Assembly: GCA_017620635.1 (NCBI GenBank)
Contig: JAGAUV010000076.1
Coordinates: forward strand, 1 to 43,230
Length of the DNA: 43,230 nucleotides
Direction of reading: 5' to 3'
DNA from: Muribaculaceae bacterium
GTDB taxonomy: Bacteria; Bacteroidota; Bacteroidia; Bacteroidales; Muribaculaceae
This document shows, in pieces, positions 36,601 through 43,230 of the stretch (position 1 is the stretch's first letter; each line of letters begins with the position of its first letter). The notes below the pieces were generated by a model. That model was not told where the DNA came from and ran no database searches. It saw nothing but the letters and a program-made list of their open reading frames with translations. A program made the translations under genes and the position numbers.

Positions 36601-36771
36601 CCCGACTCAGTGCCGGCGATGCCTGATTCTGTTCCTGCCATGCCGGCACCAAAGCCGAAACCGACACCAGCCAAGCCAGTACCCAAGCCGCAGCCGACGC
36701 CGACAAAACCCGTTCCGGCTCCCTTGCTGCCCGGCAGCGAGGGCGACGACGACCCACTGCTGATGGAGTAA
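33649..36771 (+). CDS. SprE/PorW-like tetratricopeptide lipoprotein
   Basis: I choose the ATG at 33649, which gives the lipoprotein signal MHARFIRIAGLVAAAIIVAAMVAC; an in-frame TTG at 33622 would add nine residues and weaken it. The 1040-residue protein starts after the Cys with YQAFITRYNVYYNGDKHY, then repeated helical TPR units (~100-480). A coiled-coil-rich middle (EKIIEELKEKEKKEAEEARR) follows, then a further helical region to ~860. The tail is acidic and Pro-rich with repeated PDSVPAMP and KPxPKPxPTP units. The pattern matches SprE/PorW proteins linked to the type IX secretion system and gliding in Bacteroidetes; their exact role is structural or stabilising. Operon placement after rsh and pgpH is unusual. 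Confidence 0.8.
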   Translation: MHARFIRIAGLVAAAIIVAAMVACTPNKNNAATRNYQAFITRYNVYYNGDKHYKETLADMEGKYEDDFSRRLYMHPVEAKDDPSAPQPSGDFTRSIEKAQKAIQIRSIKKKPKVKGSRNSAKNKEWLRREEYNPFLHNAWMMMGRSQYYNGDFLGAASTFFYVSKHFKWLPATVTEARLLQALSYVSMGWQYEAEVILTRITQDELVNNRLRKLYNFVYADFYLHADNYADAIPFLEASVKGARGAQKTRLNFLLGQVYQLVNRPTEAYKAFSAAGSSSSAPYRTKFNARIKQSEVYQGSDIESEVKALRRMTRYDRNKEYLDQIYYAIGNLYLSHGDTVKAMENYELANEKSTRNGIDKAINQVRLGELYFLRGNYEKAQPNYSEAVPQLPETYPGYADIKRRSDVLDELAVYSQNVNLQDSLLRLADMSEEQRNKVIEKIIEELKEKEKKEAEEARREEYLANEAAQGNKLQDNSTQSFVINSDNSWYFYNTATRNAGKTEFQKRWGSRKLEDNWRRRNKASFNTDDFASGEEEGTEDVPTGDEGGEEQTEPVDTAAAARAADPHFPEYYLAQIPMTEADRMTSNDVIQEGLYNMGVILKDKLEDFTASKREFDRLLADYPDNVYRLDAYYNLYLMAVRRGLTAEAERWRQLIISDFADSKYGVAMKDPHYFDNLRDMDRLQENLYAETYEAYLDNRNADVHAANKRMQKEYPLSKIMPKFMFLDALAYVTEKDAESFKSTLRELLDRYPDTDLTPIASAWLKGVAQGRELQAGSDGNIRGMIWDLRLTNDTTATEAEGMAQFELNPDVGQTLVFTFPTDKVSSNALLYDIARHNFKSFVVKDFDIEQMNFGRLGMIIVRGFANQAELDHYRSVMASSGEFRLPAGVRPIAISEDNLRLLFEQGRSFEEYFRYLEEQNYIDAQADLLAPEEIETLEEAEEKSDEPPVAPESPDETESPDDIEIPADSAASAEPVVPDTVSVVPDSVPAMPDSVPAMPAPKPKPTPAKPVPKPQPTPTKPVPAPLLPGSEGDDDPLLME

Positions 36772-36806
36772 GACGACCTTTAGTAAAAACCTTAAAAAAT
36801 CATATT

Positions 36807-37760
36807 ATGAAACTTGTCAACTATGTATTGTTCACGGCATTTGCGATGGCTGTACTTGCGGGATGTTCGGCCAAAGAGGACGAAGTAGTGCCTGTGCCGA
36901 TGAAGGTAATATTCGATTCAGACTTCGGCAATGATGTCGATGATGTATTTGCACTGCAGATGCTCATCAATTATGAGAACGAGGGCAAGGTGGATCTCAA
37001 AGGCATTACCGTATCGAAATCCAACCCCATGTCGCTGTCGTTCGCACGCTCGTACTACGATACTTTCGGCGGCGGCAATCCCTCTTTCGGCGCTGTTACC
37101 GAGGGCCCCAATCCTGAGGATGGCTCTTACCTTCGCCCGTCGCTATATGCGGCATTCGAAGGCATCAACAATACTACCGCCCCCGAGGGCTGGATGGCTA
37201 TGCGCGATATGCTCGCACAGGTACCAGACTCGTCGGTAACGATCATAGCCGTGGGGCCGCTGACAAATATCGGCAGGCTTATAGATAATGCGCCCGAACT
37301 CGTGGCCGCAAAAGTAAAGCAGCTGACCATTATGGGCGGTAATTTCACGCCCAACAGTCCCGGCGAGTTCAATATACTCATGGATATACCGGCCGCGCGC
37401 AGTGTGTTCGAGAAATGGCCCTCCGATATAGTAGCGTCGGGCTTCGAGATCGGCAGCGCATACCGTGTGCCTTATCAGGCCGTCAAGAGCAATTACGAGG
37501 CCGGCCATCCCTTGCGTGTGGCCTACGAGCACTATCAGCCCCTGCCCTACGACCGCGAGACATGGGATCTTACGGCTGTTCTCGATGCTGTAGAGCCCGA
37601 TTCACTGTGGTTCGAGCGTTCGGAACCCGGCAAAATGATAGTAGACAGCATAGGCCGCACTACTTTTACGCCTGATGCCGCCGGTCGCCACCGCTATCTC
37701 AAGGCTACCGACCGCAATGTCCTCGCGGCCCTGCTCAAGCGCTCGATGCCTAATAAATGA
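36807..37760 (+). CDS. Inosine-uridine-preferring nucleoside hydrolase, lipoprotein
   Basis: The 317-residue protein has a lipoprotein signal (lipobox LAGC) and the calcium-binding aspartate cluster IFDSDFGNDVDDVFAL. The later motif TIMGGNFTPNSPGEFNILMDI holds further ligand residues. It hydrolyses the N-glycosidic bond of ribonucleosides, giving ribose and base. The surface or periplasmic location suggests scavenging of extracellular nucleosides; this is inferred. Length is normal for the family. It sits alone on the plus strand, 35 bases after the SprE-like gene. Confidence 0.9.
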   Translation: MKLVNYVLFTAFAMAVLAGCSAKEDEVVPVPMKVIFDSDFGNDVDDVFALQMLINYENEGKVDLKGITVSKSNPMSLSFARSYYDTFGGGNPSFGAVTEGPNPEDGSYLRPSLYAAFEGINNTTAPEGWMAMRDMLAQVPDSSVTIIAVGPLTNIGRLIDNAPELVAAKVKQLTIMGGNFTPNSPGEFNILMDIPAARSVFEKWPSDIVASGFEIGSAYRVPYQAVKSNYEAGHPLRVAYEHYQPLPYDRETWDLTAVLDAVEPDSLWFERSEPGKMIVDSIGRTTFTPDAAGRHRYLKATDRNVLAALLKRSMPNK

Positions 37761-37795
37761 TTGTCATACAAAAAATTCCGTGATTTCTGCATGAT

Positions 37796-37820
37796 ATATA
37801 CAATAAAAATTGTATATTTG
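37796..37820 (+). promoter_or_regulatory. Promoter with 9-base palindromic operator over the -7 box
   Basis: ATATACAAT-AAAA-ATTGTATAT is a perfect inverted repeat (37796-37804 / 37809-37817). It overlaps TATATTTG (37813-37820), a -7 element, upstream of the XRE-S24 gene at 37848. The geometry fits autorepression by the gene's own dimeric helix-turn-helix protein. Confidence 0.65.
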
Positions 37821-37847
37821 CAAGCGGATACAGGAAGGATTTGACAT

Positions 37848-38525
37848 ATGACAAAAAATCTTGCAGAAATGACTCTGCCGGAGATGTCGGCGAGTATTGT
37901 AGAAAGGATAAAATGGCTGATGCAGCTCCTGCGCAAGAGCCAGGCTGAGTTCAGCAAGCTAATCGGTCTCGACCCGGCCAATCTGTCGCGTGTCCTTACC
38001 GGGAAGACGGAACCCAGCGAAGGGCTGCTCTACCGTATCATTGTGAATACCGGCGTGTCGAAGGACTGGCTGCTTGAAGGCAGCAATGTGCCCTTCCCCA
38101 AGGAGGACTCGCATAATATGCGCGGCGGAGCTCCTGTCTACGATATCGATGTTACCGCCGGCGCCACGCCGCTCGAGCGTATGTTTACCGACGAGTACAT
38201 CGTCGGACGCATGATGTTGCCCGGCCTCAACCCCGACTATCCTATAGTGCGTGTGTCGGGCAACTCCATGATTCCCGAGCTTACGCCGGGGAGTTATATC
38301 TCTATCCGCCCTGTGCCGCTCGACGCCCCGATAATGTGGGGCGGCATCTATGTGGTGGTGCTCTCCGATTTCAGGCTCGTCAAATATGTGCGGCGCAACA
38401 GCGATCCGGCCCTTGTGACGCTGCATAGCGCCAATCCCGACTATCAGGATATCGAAATACCACGCAGCGATATAGAGGCTCTCTATCGCGTTGAAAATGT
38501 GATAAACCATGCCACGCTTGCATAA
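37848..38525 (+). CDS. XRE-family transcription factor with S24 (LexA-like) domain
   Basis: The 225-residue protein has an N-terminal helix-turn-helix (~18-65: RKSQAEFSKLIGLDPANLSRVLTG is the HTH core in part). A C-terminal S24 domain has the catalytic Ser in RVSGNSMIPELTPGSYI and the Lys in RLVKYVRRN. Self-cleavage in such proteins inactivates the repressor after a signal such as DNA damage. A cleavage Ala-Gly-type site is not clear (VTAGAT near residue 103 is a candidate). It overlaps the next gene, rnhB, by 17 bases. An upstream palindrome suggests that it controls itself. Confidence 0.87.
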   Translation: MTKNLAEMTLPEMSASIVERIKWLMQLLRKSQAEFSKLIGLDPANLSRVLTGKTEPSEGLLYRIIVNTGVSKDWLLEGSNVPFPKEDSHNMRGGAPVYDIDVTAGATPLERMFTDEYIVGRMMLPGLNPDYPIVRVSGNSMIPELTPGSYISIRPVPLDAPIMWGGIYVVVLSDFRLVKYVRRNSDPALVTLHSANPDYQDIEIPRSDIEALYRVENVINHATLA

Positions 38526-39135
38526 TCCGTTGCCGGCATGCTCGATCGGAGGAGTTCTCGAGGCCGGTACCGACGAGGCCGGACGAGGCTGTCTGGCCGG
38601 ACCTGTTGTCGCTGCCGCTGTAATATTGCCCGATGGCTTTTCTCATCCGTTTATAAACGATTCAAAACAACTCAGCGAGCGCCGGCGCATGGAGTTGCGC
38701 GATCTTATAAAAGCCGAGGCCGTAGCCTGGGCAATAGCTATGGTGTCGCCCGAAGAGATCGACCGTATCAATATATTGCAGGCCTCGATAGAGGCCATGC
38801 ACCGTGCTCTGGCTCAGCTCGATCCGCAGCCGGGGGCTATTGCTGTCGACGGCAACAAGTTCCGCCCGTACCGCGACATTCCTTTTCATACGTATGTGAA
38901 AGGCGACGGCCGTTATGCCAACATCGCCGCGGCGTCGATACTCGCCAAGACCGAACGAGATCTCTACATGGAGGCTGCGGCCCTGGAGTATCCGCAGTAT
39001 GGCTGGGCCGAGAACAAGGGCTACCCTACCGCAGCCCATCGCCAGGCGATAGAGACCTACGGCACCACGCCACTCCACCGTATGTCGTTCCGCCTCCTCC
39101 CCCAGCCCTGCCTTCCCGGGTTTGAGGAACTGTAA
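38509..39135 (+). CDS. rnhB: Ribonuclease HII
   Basis: The 208-residue protein is full length. It has the first catalytic pair in GTDEAGRGCLAGP, then NDSKQLSERRR, VDGNKFRPY and IAAASILAKTERD, the expected RNase HII blocks with acidic metal ligands. It removes ribonucleotides from RNA-DNA hybrids, including misincorporated ribonucleotides, in the cytoplasm. The start overlaps the end of the S24 gene and may be translationally coupled to it. An operon of a LexA-like regulator with rnhB is unusual but may only be neighbourly. Confidence 0.95.
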   Translation: MPRLHNPLPACSIGGVLEAGTDEAGRGCLAGPVVAAAVILPDGFSHPFINDSKQLSERRRMELRDLIKAEAVAWAIAMVSPEEIDRINILQASIEAMHRALAQLDPQPGAIAVDGNKFRPYRDIPFHTYVKGDGRYANIAAASILAKTERDLYMEAAALEYPQYGWAENKGYPTAAHRQAIETYGTTPLHRMSFRLLPQPCLPGFEEL

Positions 39136-39159
39136 TAATATATTTTATATGGCAGTACT

Positions 39160-42100
39160 TTAAGGGATGAAAATTTTATAAGCCTTATTGTTTTCTACTT
39201 TGATGTAAAAACCTCGTCCTGGATTATCTATTTTGATGCCATCAAGAGTATAGTAAATAGGAATGCAAGGAGATTCTGCTTTAATATCGTTAAGGCCTGA
39301 GTTTTTGATCCAATTGAAATAAGCTGTCATATTGCCATTTTCAGTAATCAATAATCGGATTGAGATATCTCCGCCGGGATAATTTGTCGGTAGTACAAAA
39401 TTATTGCCGCCTGCGACGATTTCAAATTGCTCATTTTCTTCTGACTCGTTTTCGAAATCAAAATTATGGAATAGAGTCTTTGGTTCTTTTGGTCCAAATA
39501 TTTCGTCAAAACCTTTGTCAGACATGATCTTGAAGTCGCAACTGCCGGGAGCGAAGTTGACTTTGCACGAATAAGTCTCGATACCATTTTCTATTTCAGA
39601 TAAAATAAGACGGTAATCATGATTTGTATCGTCCCATCCATTCATATTTCCAACCAAATAGAAATAGGGGGAAGCATTGACTCTTATTCTGCTTGATGCT
39701 TCGATAAAATTTTCATTGTCATAATATACTTTGCAATGAACAGATGTCTCTCCGGCACATTTTCCGAAGACAACACCAAAGTCATTTACTGTAGCTATTT
39801 CCGGATTTTTTACAGACCATTCAATTTTAGAATAGACAGCATCGAGAGGCCTGACATTCGGTAAGATAACACCTTGTCGACCTTCAGAAAGTGTAATATC
39901 AGGTAAAGTAAGGGATGTCGGAGTAACAGGAATTGTAAAATGGTCCACGATAGTTGGAGTCAGAACTTTATCGCCAATTGCAGAAGTACCAATTTCACGA
40001 CATAAGTTATCTCCCCATCCATATAATTTACCATCATATGTCAAAGCGAGTACATGAGTGTCTCCCACTGATACTTGTTTGACATTGTCAAGTATTTTTA
40101 CCGGAGTCTTTTGCATGGCGGTAGTGCCATTTCCGACATTACCATAGAAATTATTACCCCACATCCACAAGGAATTATCAGATTTTATGGCAGCTCCAAT
40201 AGTATTATTACCATCTATGTCTTTGACATCAGTCATAATATCTACTCCATCAAATGACTTAGATATATCCAATTCAGTTCCTAACTGACAATATTTATTA
40301 TCGCCATAAGAACGTAGAGTGCCGTCATAAAACAGAATTAAGGAGGCATTTTTTAACGCGACGGCTTTCTGAACATTATTCAGACGATATCTTAGGGATG
40401 AAGAGGATTGTGAATTTCCCTGACATAGTTCTCCATATCCACCATAACCGCAAGAATGAAGTTGTCCGTAGAAATCGATAATGAGCGAATGATGTGGCGA
40501 TGCACTGACTTTATAGACTTTTGACATTATAAAGTTAGGTTTCCATTGATATAAGGATTCTTTTCCGAGACCTAATTGGCCGGAGCTATTTGCTCCCCAA
40601 GTGTAAAGATCTCCCACGTAATTAATCGCTAATGTATGGTCGCCACTGGTGGCTACAGTGTAGATGCCGTCCATTGTCTCGATCGGTTTTGATGAATTTT
40701 TTACAGAACCATTGCCGATCTGTCCGTAATTATTGCATCCCCACATATTAAGAGTTCCTCCCGGTGTTATAGCCGCACTAATGCCGTTCGAGCAGGTGGT
40801 AAATGATACTTTGTCCAGAATCTTTTCGGGAGCAAGTACATAATATGTAGAGCCATTCCCAATTTGTCCCGATGTATTATTACCCCACGCCCATAAAGTT
40901 CTGTCTTCTTTGACCACTATGCTGAATTGGTTCCCGGCGGCAATATAAGATATATTTTTACTGCCTTTAATACTGAAAGAAAAGCTATAGTCGAAATTAT
41001 AGTCTCCCGAAACCGTCTTGATTGCTTTTTCAGATAAGGTAAAAGTATAATTACCTTCGTTAAGGTTGGTTTCAGGAATGAAATTCAGAATGTTGCCGGA
41101 GGTAATGCATTGTCCTTTAACTATTTCAGAACCATCCTTATGCATATGTATACCATCTCGATTAATAATGTTGATATTCTTATCGAAAATGATAGAGGGT
41201 GTTATGTTTGCCCAGCAAACCATGCTGTTGTCGGATGGATAAGTCGAAGACACTTTAAGTGATGAAACATAATAATCGACAGAAAGGATATCACTATCAA
41301 GACAGTCTTTTTTCTTAGCGATGGCTTTAAGCGTTACATTATTCTCCAATGATATAGGCGAACGATATAATTTTGAATGTTGGTCAGGAATACTACCGTC
41401 GAGAGTATAATAAATTTCAGCGTCGCTTCGATCGGAAGAGAGATTTACAATCGTACCTTTTTCGTAAAGGCCACTTGTCTTGTCTACATAGATTTTTAAT
41501 TTGGGCTTAGATACTTTGACCGGAATACTTTTTGTTGTCAGCCATCCATCAATGATACAATATACGGATGTAGACCCCAGACTTCGTCCTGTCACAGTAC
41601 CATCATAAGAAACACTTGCTATTTTTGAGTTGTTGGAGCGCCATTCTATTTTATTTGCTTTTGCATATTCCGGGTGTAAAGATAGTTCTAAGGTCCTACT
41701 TTGCCCGGTTACAATATCTAATGAATTAGGAATGATTTCTGCCTGTTCGACAGGTACATTGGGAACATTGATGACAATAGTCGCTTTGTTTGGTCCGGCA
41801 TCAGAGGAAACACTTATTGTAGCGGAACCCGGTTTACGACCATATACATATCCATTCTGATGTACCTCTGCTATTAAACTATTGGATGAACTCCAATGAA
41901 TTTTAGGAGAAGGACTAACTCGAGGTGTTAGAGTGACAGAGAGAGGAACACCTTGCCCCGAAACAATGGTTAAAGGGCCCGTCTGGTCAATGCGTATATC
42001 TACAGGCTTGCAAGTAAAATCGAAATATGTAGTGGCAGAGCCTGTGCGAACATTTCCTCCAATCTGCCAACGCCAGCGGTATACACACATTACTTGCGCA

Positions 42101-42330
42101 ACTCCTGAAAAATAAGAAATTACGGTAACCTTAGCTGAACGATCTCCTGTCTTGGTTACCTGTAGAGCGGTACTTTTGGAAGCCCATTCAACGCTATATA
42201 ATTGACCTTGTGGAGCCGGAGGTGAATAGATGGTGGAACTTAATCCGTAAATAAGTTGTTCACAAACAGCTGTTGGAGGACATAAGGTAATCAGAACCGC
42301 AAGTAAAAGAAGTAGCAAGTAGCGTTTCAT
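39160..42330 (-). CDS. Large secreted protein with Ig-like (BIG2) domains, RCC1 propeller and surface-type C-terminal tail
   Basis: The 1056-residue protein starts with a signal peptide (MKRYLLLLLLAVLITLCPP). Then come BIG2-like Ig domains (~110-270, with SLIAEVHQNGYVYGRKPGSA), a chitobiase-C-like domain (~280-350, YYTLDGSIPD) and another Ig-like unit (~355-455). Seven RCC1 repeats follow at about 465-785, each ending in a WGxNxxGQxGNG-type loop (WAWGNNTSGQIGNGS is the first). Then a further BIG2 (~800-880), a module starting YFYLVGNMNGWDD (~890-1010, like SusE/F carbohydrate-binding domains) and a C-terminal YYTLDGIKIDNPGRGFYI pattern like Bacteroidales cell-surface sorting tails. Seven RCC1 units would close a complete propeller. 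The gene is AT-rich against its neighbours. Function is unknown; adhesion or glycan binding is an inference. Confidence 0.82.
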   Translation of the reverse strand: MKRYLLLLLLAVLITLCPPTAVCEQLIYGLSSTIYSPPAPQGQLYSVEWASKSTALQVTKTGDRSAKVTVISYFSGVAQVMCVYRWRWQIGGNVRTGSATTYFDFTCKPVDIRIDQTGPLTIVSGQGVPLSVTLTPRVSPSPKIHWSSSNSLIAEVHQNGYVYGRKPGSATISVSSDAGPNKATIVINVPNVPVEQAEIIPNSLDIVTGQSRTLELSLHPEYAKANKIEWRSNNSKIASVSYDGTVTGRSLGSTSVYCIIDGWLTTKSIPVKVSKPKLKIYVDKTSGLYEKGTIVNLSSDRSDAEIYYTLDGSIPDQHSKLYRSPISLENNVTLKAIAKKKDCLDSDILSVDYYVSSLKVSSTYPSDNSMVCWANITPSIIFDKNINIINRDGIHMHKDGSEIVKGQCITSGNILNFIPETNLNEGNYTFTLSEKAIKTVSGDYNFDYSFSFSIKGSKNISYIAAGNQFSIVVKEDRTLWAWGNNTSGQIGNGSTYYVLAPEKILDKVSFTTCSNGISAAITPGGTLNMWGCNNYGQIGNGSVKNSSKPIETMDGIYTVATSGDHTLAINYVGDLYTWGANSSGQLGLGKESLYQWKPNFIMSKVYKVSASPHHSLIIDFYGQLHSCGYGGYGELCQGNSQSSSSLRYRLNNVQKAVALKNASLILFYDGTLRSYGDNKYCQLGTELDISKSFDGVDIMTDVKDIDGNNTIGAAIKSDNSLWMWGNNFYGNVGNGTTAMQKTPVKILDNVKQVSVGDTHVLALTYDGKLYGWGDNLCREIGTSAIGDKVLTPTIVDHFTIPVTPTSLTLPDITLSEGRQGVILPNVRPLDAVYSKIEWSVKNPEIATVNDFGVVFGKCAGETSVHCKVYYDNENFIEASSRIRVNASPYFYLVGNMNGWDDTNHDYRLILSEIENGIETYSCKVNFAPGSCDFKIMSDKGFDEIFGPKEPKTLFHNFDFENESEENEQFEIVAGGNNFVLPTNYPGGDISIRLLITENGNMTAYFNWIKNSGLNDIKAESPCIPIYYTLDGIKIDNPGRGFYIKVENNKAYKIFIP

Positions 42331-42374
42331 AGCATCATTTGAGGTTTAATGGTAGTTAATAGTAAATGTAGCCT

Positions 42375-42406
42375 CAAAATTACTTTAATTTTGTTATTGC
42401 GACAAA
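42375..42406 (-). promoter_or_regulatory. Bacteroidetes-type promoter of the RCC1 surface-protein gene
   Basis: On the minus strand TTTG (42403-42406), a 20-base spacer and TAATTTTG (42375-42382) fit the consensus; the -7 box is 44 bases upstream of the ATG at 42330. Confidence 0.65.
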
Positions 42407-42467
42407 GACTGTTGCAGCATTCGCGACGGAATAATATAAAGTCCTATATAAAATTAGGGTAGATAGC

Positions 42468-42497
42468 AAAAAGAGCGGCTGAGGGGCCGCTCTTTTT
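42468..42497. terminator. Rho-independent terminator downstream of hutI
   Basis: A perfect 12-base stem (AAAAAGAGCGGC / GCCGCTCTTTTT) with a six-base loop. On the minus strand it lies 20 bases past the hutI stop and ends in a T-run. Confidence 0.85.
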
Positions 42498-42516
42498 AGT
42501 GGTATGCAGGATCTTC

Positions 42517-43230
42517 TCAGGGATGCGATATTATGACTCTTTCGATCCAGGGCTCGGTGTAGGCGTAGGGTATGTAGTCGAGCGAGGGGAGGGGTTTTGT
42601 GATGATCAGGGAGGCGTCGCGGCCGGGGGATATTGCTCCGCAGAGGTCGCCGAAGCCCATTGCGGCGGCACCGTTGATAGTAGTTGCGGCAAGAGCTTCT
42701 GATGGCAACAGTCGCATCAGTATGCAGCCCAGCGACCATACGAAGCGCATGTCGCCCGATGGCGATGAGCCGGGGTTGTAATCGCTCGCCAGTGCTACGG
42801 TGCAGCCTGCATCAATGGCGCGTCGGGCCGGACCGTAGGGCAGGCGGCTGAAAAATGATGCTCCGGGGAGCATTGTGGCAACCGTTTCCGAATCTGCGAG
42901 GAGGCGTATTTCCTCTTCGCCGGCCTGCTCGAGATGGTCGACCGACAGGGCGCCGCCTGCTATGCCTACCTGTACGCCGCCTGAGTTGGCAAGCTCGTTG
43001 GCGTGTATCTTGGGGCGCATGCCATAGCGTGCGCCGGCCTCGATGATGCGAGCCGTCTCGTCGGGCGTGAAGAAACCTGTGTCGCAGAACACGTCGATAT
43101 ATGCCGCGATGCCCTCGGCGGCAATGGCCGGCAGCATCTCGCTGATGAGCATGTCGACATAGTCGCTCTGACGGCCTGTATATGCCCTTGCTACGGCGTG
43201 GGCGCCTAAAAAGGTAATTGCTACACGAGC
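42517..43230 (-). CDS. hutI: Imidazolonepropionase, partial (N-terminus beyond the right edge)
   Basis: The frame is open from the window edge and stops at 42517, giving the C-terminal ~237 residues. It begins TFLGAHAVARAYTG... a few residues in, then EMLPAIAAEGIAAYIDVFCD. IHANELANSGG holds a metal-binding His, and LASDYNPGSSPSGDM has the zinc/iron-ligand Asp. HutI opens the ring of 4-imidazolone-5-propionate to N-formimino-glutamate in histidine degradation. Other hut genes would be expected just outside. The sequence matches the amidohydrolase family throughout and has no frameshift. Confidence 0.95.
   Translation of the reverse strand, partial: ARVAITFLGAHAVARAYTGRQSDYVDMLISEMLPAIAAEGIAAYIDVFCDTGFFTPDETARIIEAGARYGMRPKIHANELANSGGVQVGIAGGALSVDHLEQAGEEEIRLLADSETVATMLPGASFFSRLPYGPARRAIDAGCTVALASDYNPGSSPSGDMRFVWSLGCILMRLLPSEALAATTINGAAAMGFGDLCGAISPGRDASLIITKPLPSLDYIPYAYTEPWIERVIISHP

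Overview
The window looks like chromosomal DNA from a member of the Bacteroidales, probably close to Muribaculaceae. This is an inference from gene content and promoter style. Start codons lack Shine-Dalgarno sequences, several promoters fit the Bacteroidetes pattern TTTG-N19/20-TAnnTTTG, and lineage-typical genes are present (SprE/PorW-like lipoprotein, OMP beta-barrel protein, TGS-nucleoside kinase, YfhO, GH3-like protein, carboxynorspermidine-type dehydrogenase). Most of the DNA is GC-rich and densely coding. The left end (about 1-3600) and the large gene at 39160-42330 are visibly AT-richer and read as accessory DNA. I saw no rRNA, tRNA, CRISPR array or insertion sequence.

Left end (1-5183): a partial outer-membrane barrel gene runs off the edge on the minus strand. 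The 3' end of a small cysteine-rich peptide gene follows on the same strand. Head-to-head with it is a 5'-truncated family-4 glycosyltransferase on the plus strand, then a fusion of a degenerate C39-like domain, a vitamin-K-epoxide-reductase-like membrane domain and a thioredoxin fold. Together these look like a rearranged cassette for making an exported, disulfide-containing peptide. It is the most unusual part of the window.

From 5297 to 11781 (minus strand) a tight operon holds a flippase-like membrane protein, a carboxynorspermidine dehydrogenase-like enzyme, a GT4, a Kdo-kinase-like protein, a GT2 and a nucleoside kinase. Several genes overlap by a few bases. It probably serves the lipopolysaccharide core. 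A small membrane protein and a PLP-lyase/diaminopimelate epimerase fusion follow. The next minus-strand run (14402-20732) is xseB, a GH3-like protein, alkaline phosphatase, a YfhO membrane protein and a degenerate methyltransferase-like protein.

From 20839 to 22808 (plus) are a polyprenyl-phosphate-type GT2 with an apparently leaderless transcript and a GH43 glycosidase. A strong hairpin terminator separates them from a minus-strand operon of three FKBP-type prolyl isomerases followed by a SWIM-SNF2 helicase. lepA lies upstream of that operon on the same strand. A divergent promoter region separates lepA from a plus-strand operon (29324-36771) of the bifunctional (p)ppGpp enzyme Rsh, a PgpH-type c-di-AMP phosphodiesterase and a SprE/PorW-like TPR lipoprotein. 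A nucleoside hydrolase, an XRE-S24 repressor with a palindrome over its own promoter, and rnhB come next.

The right end holds a large secreted protein with Ig-like domains, a seven-repeat RCC1 propeller and a surface-type C-terminal tail (minus strand, AT-rich). A terminator follows, and then the 3' part of hutI, which leaves the window.
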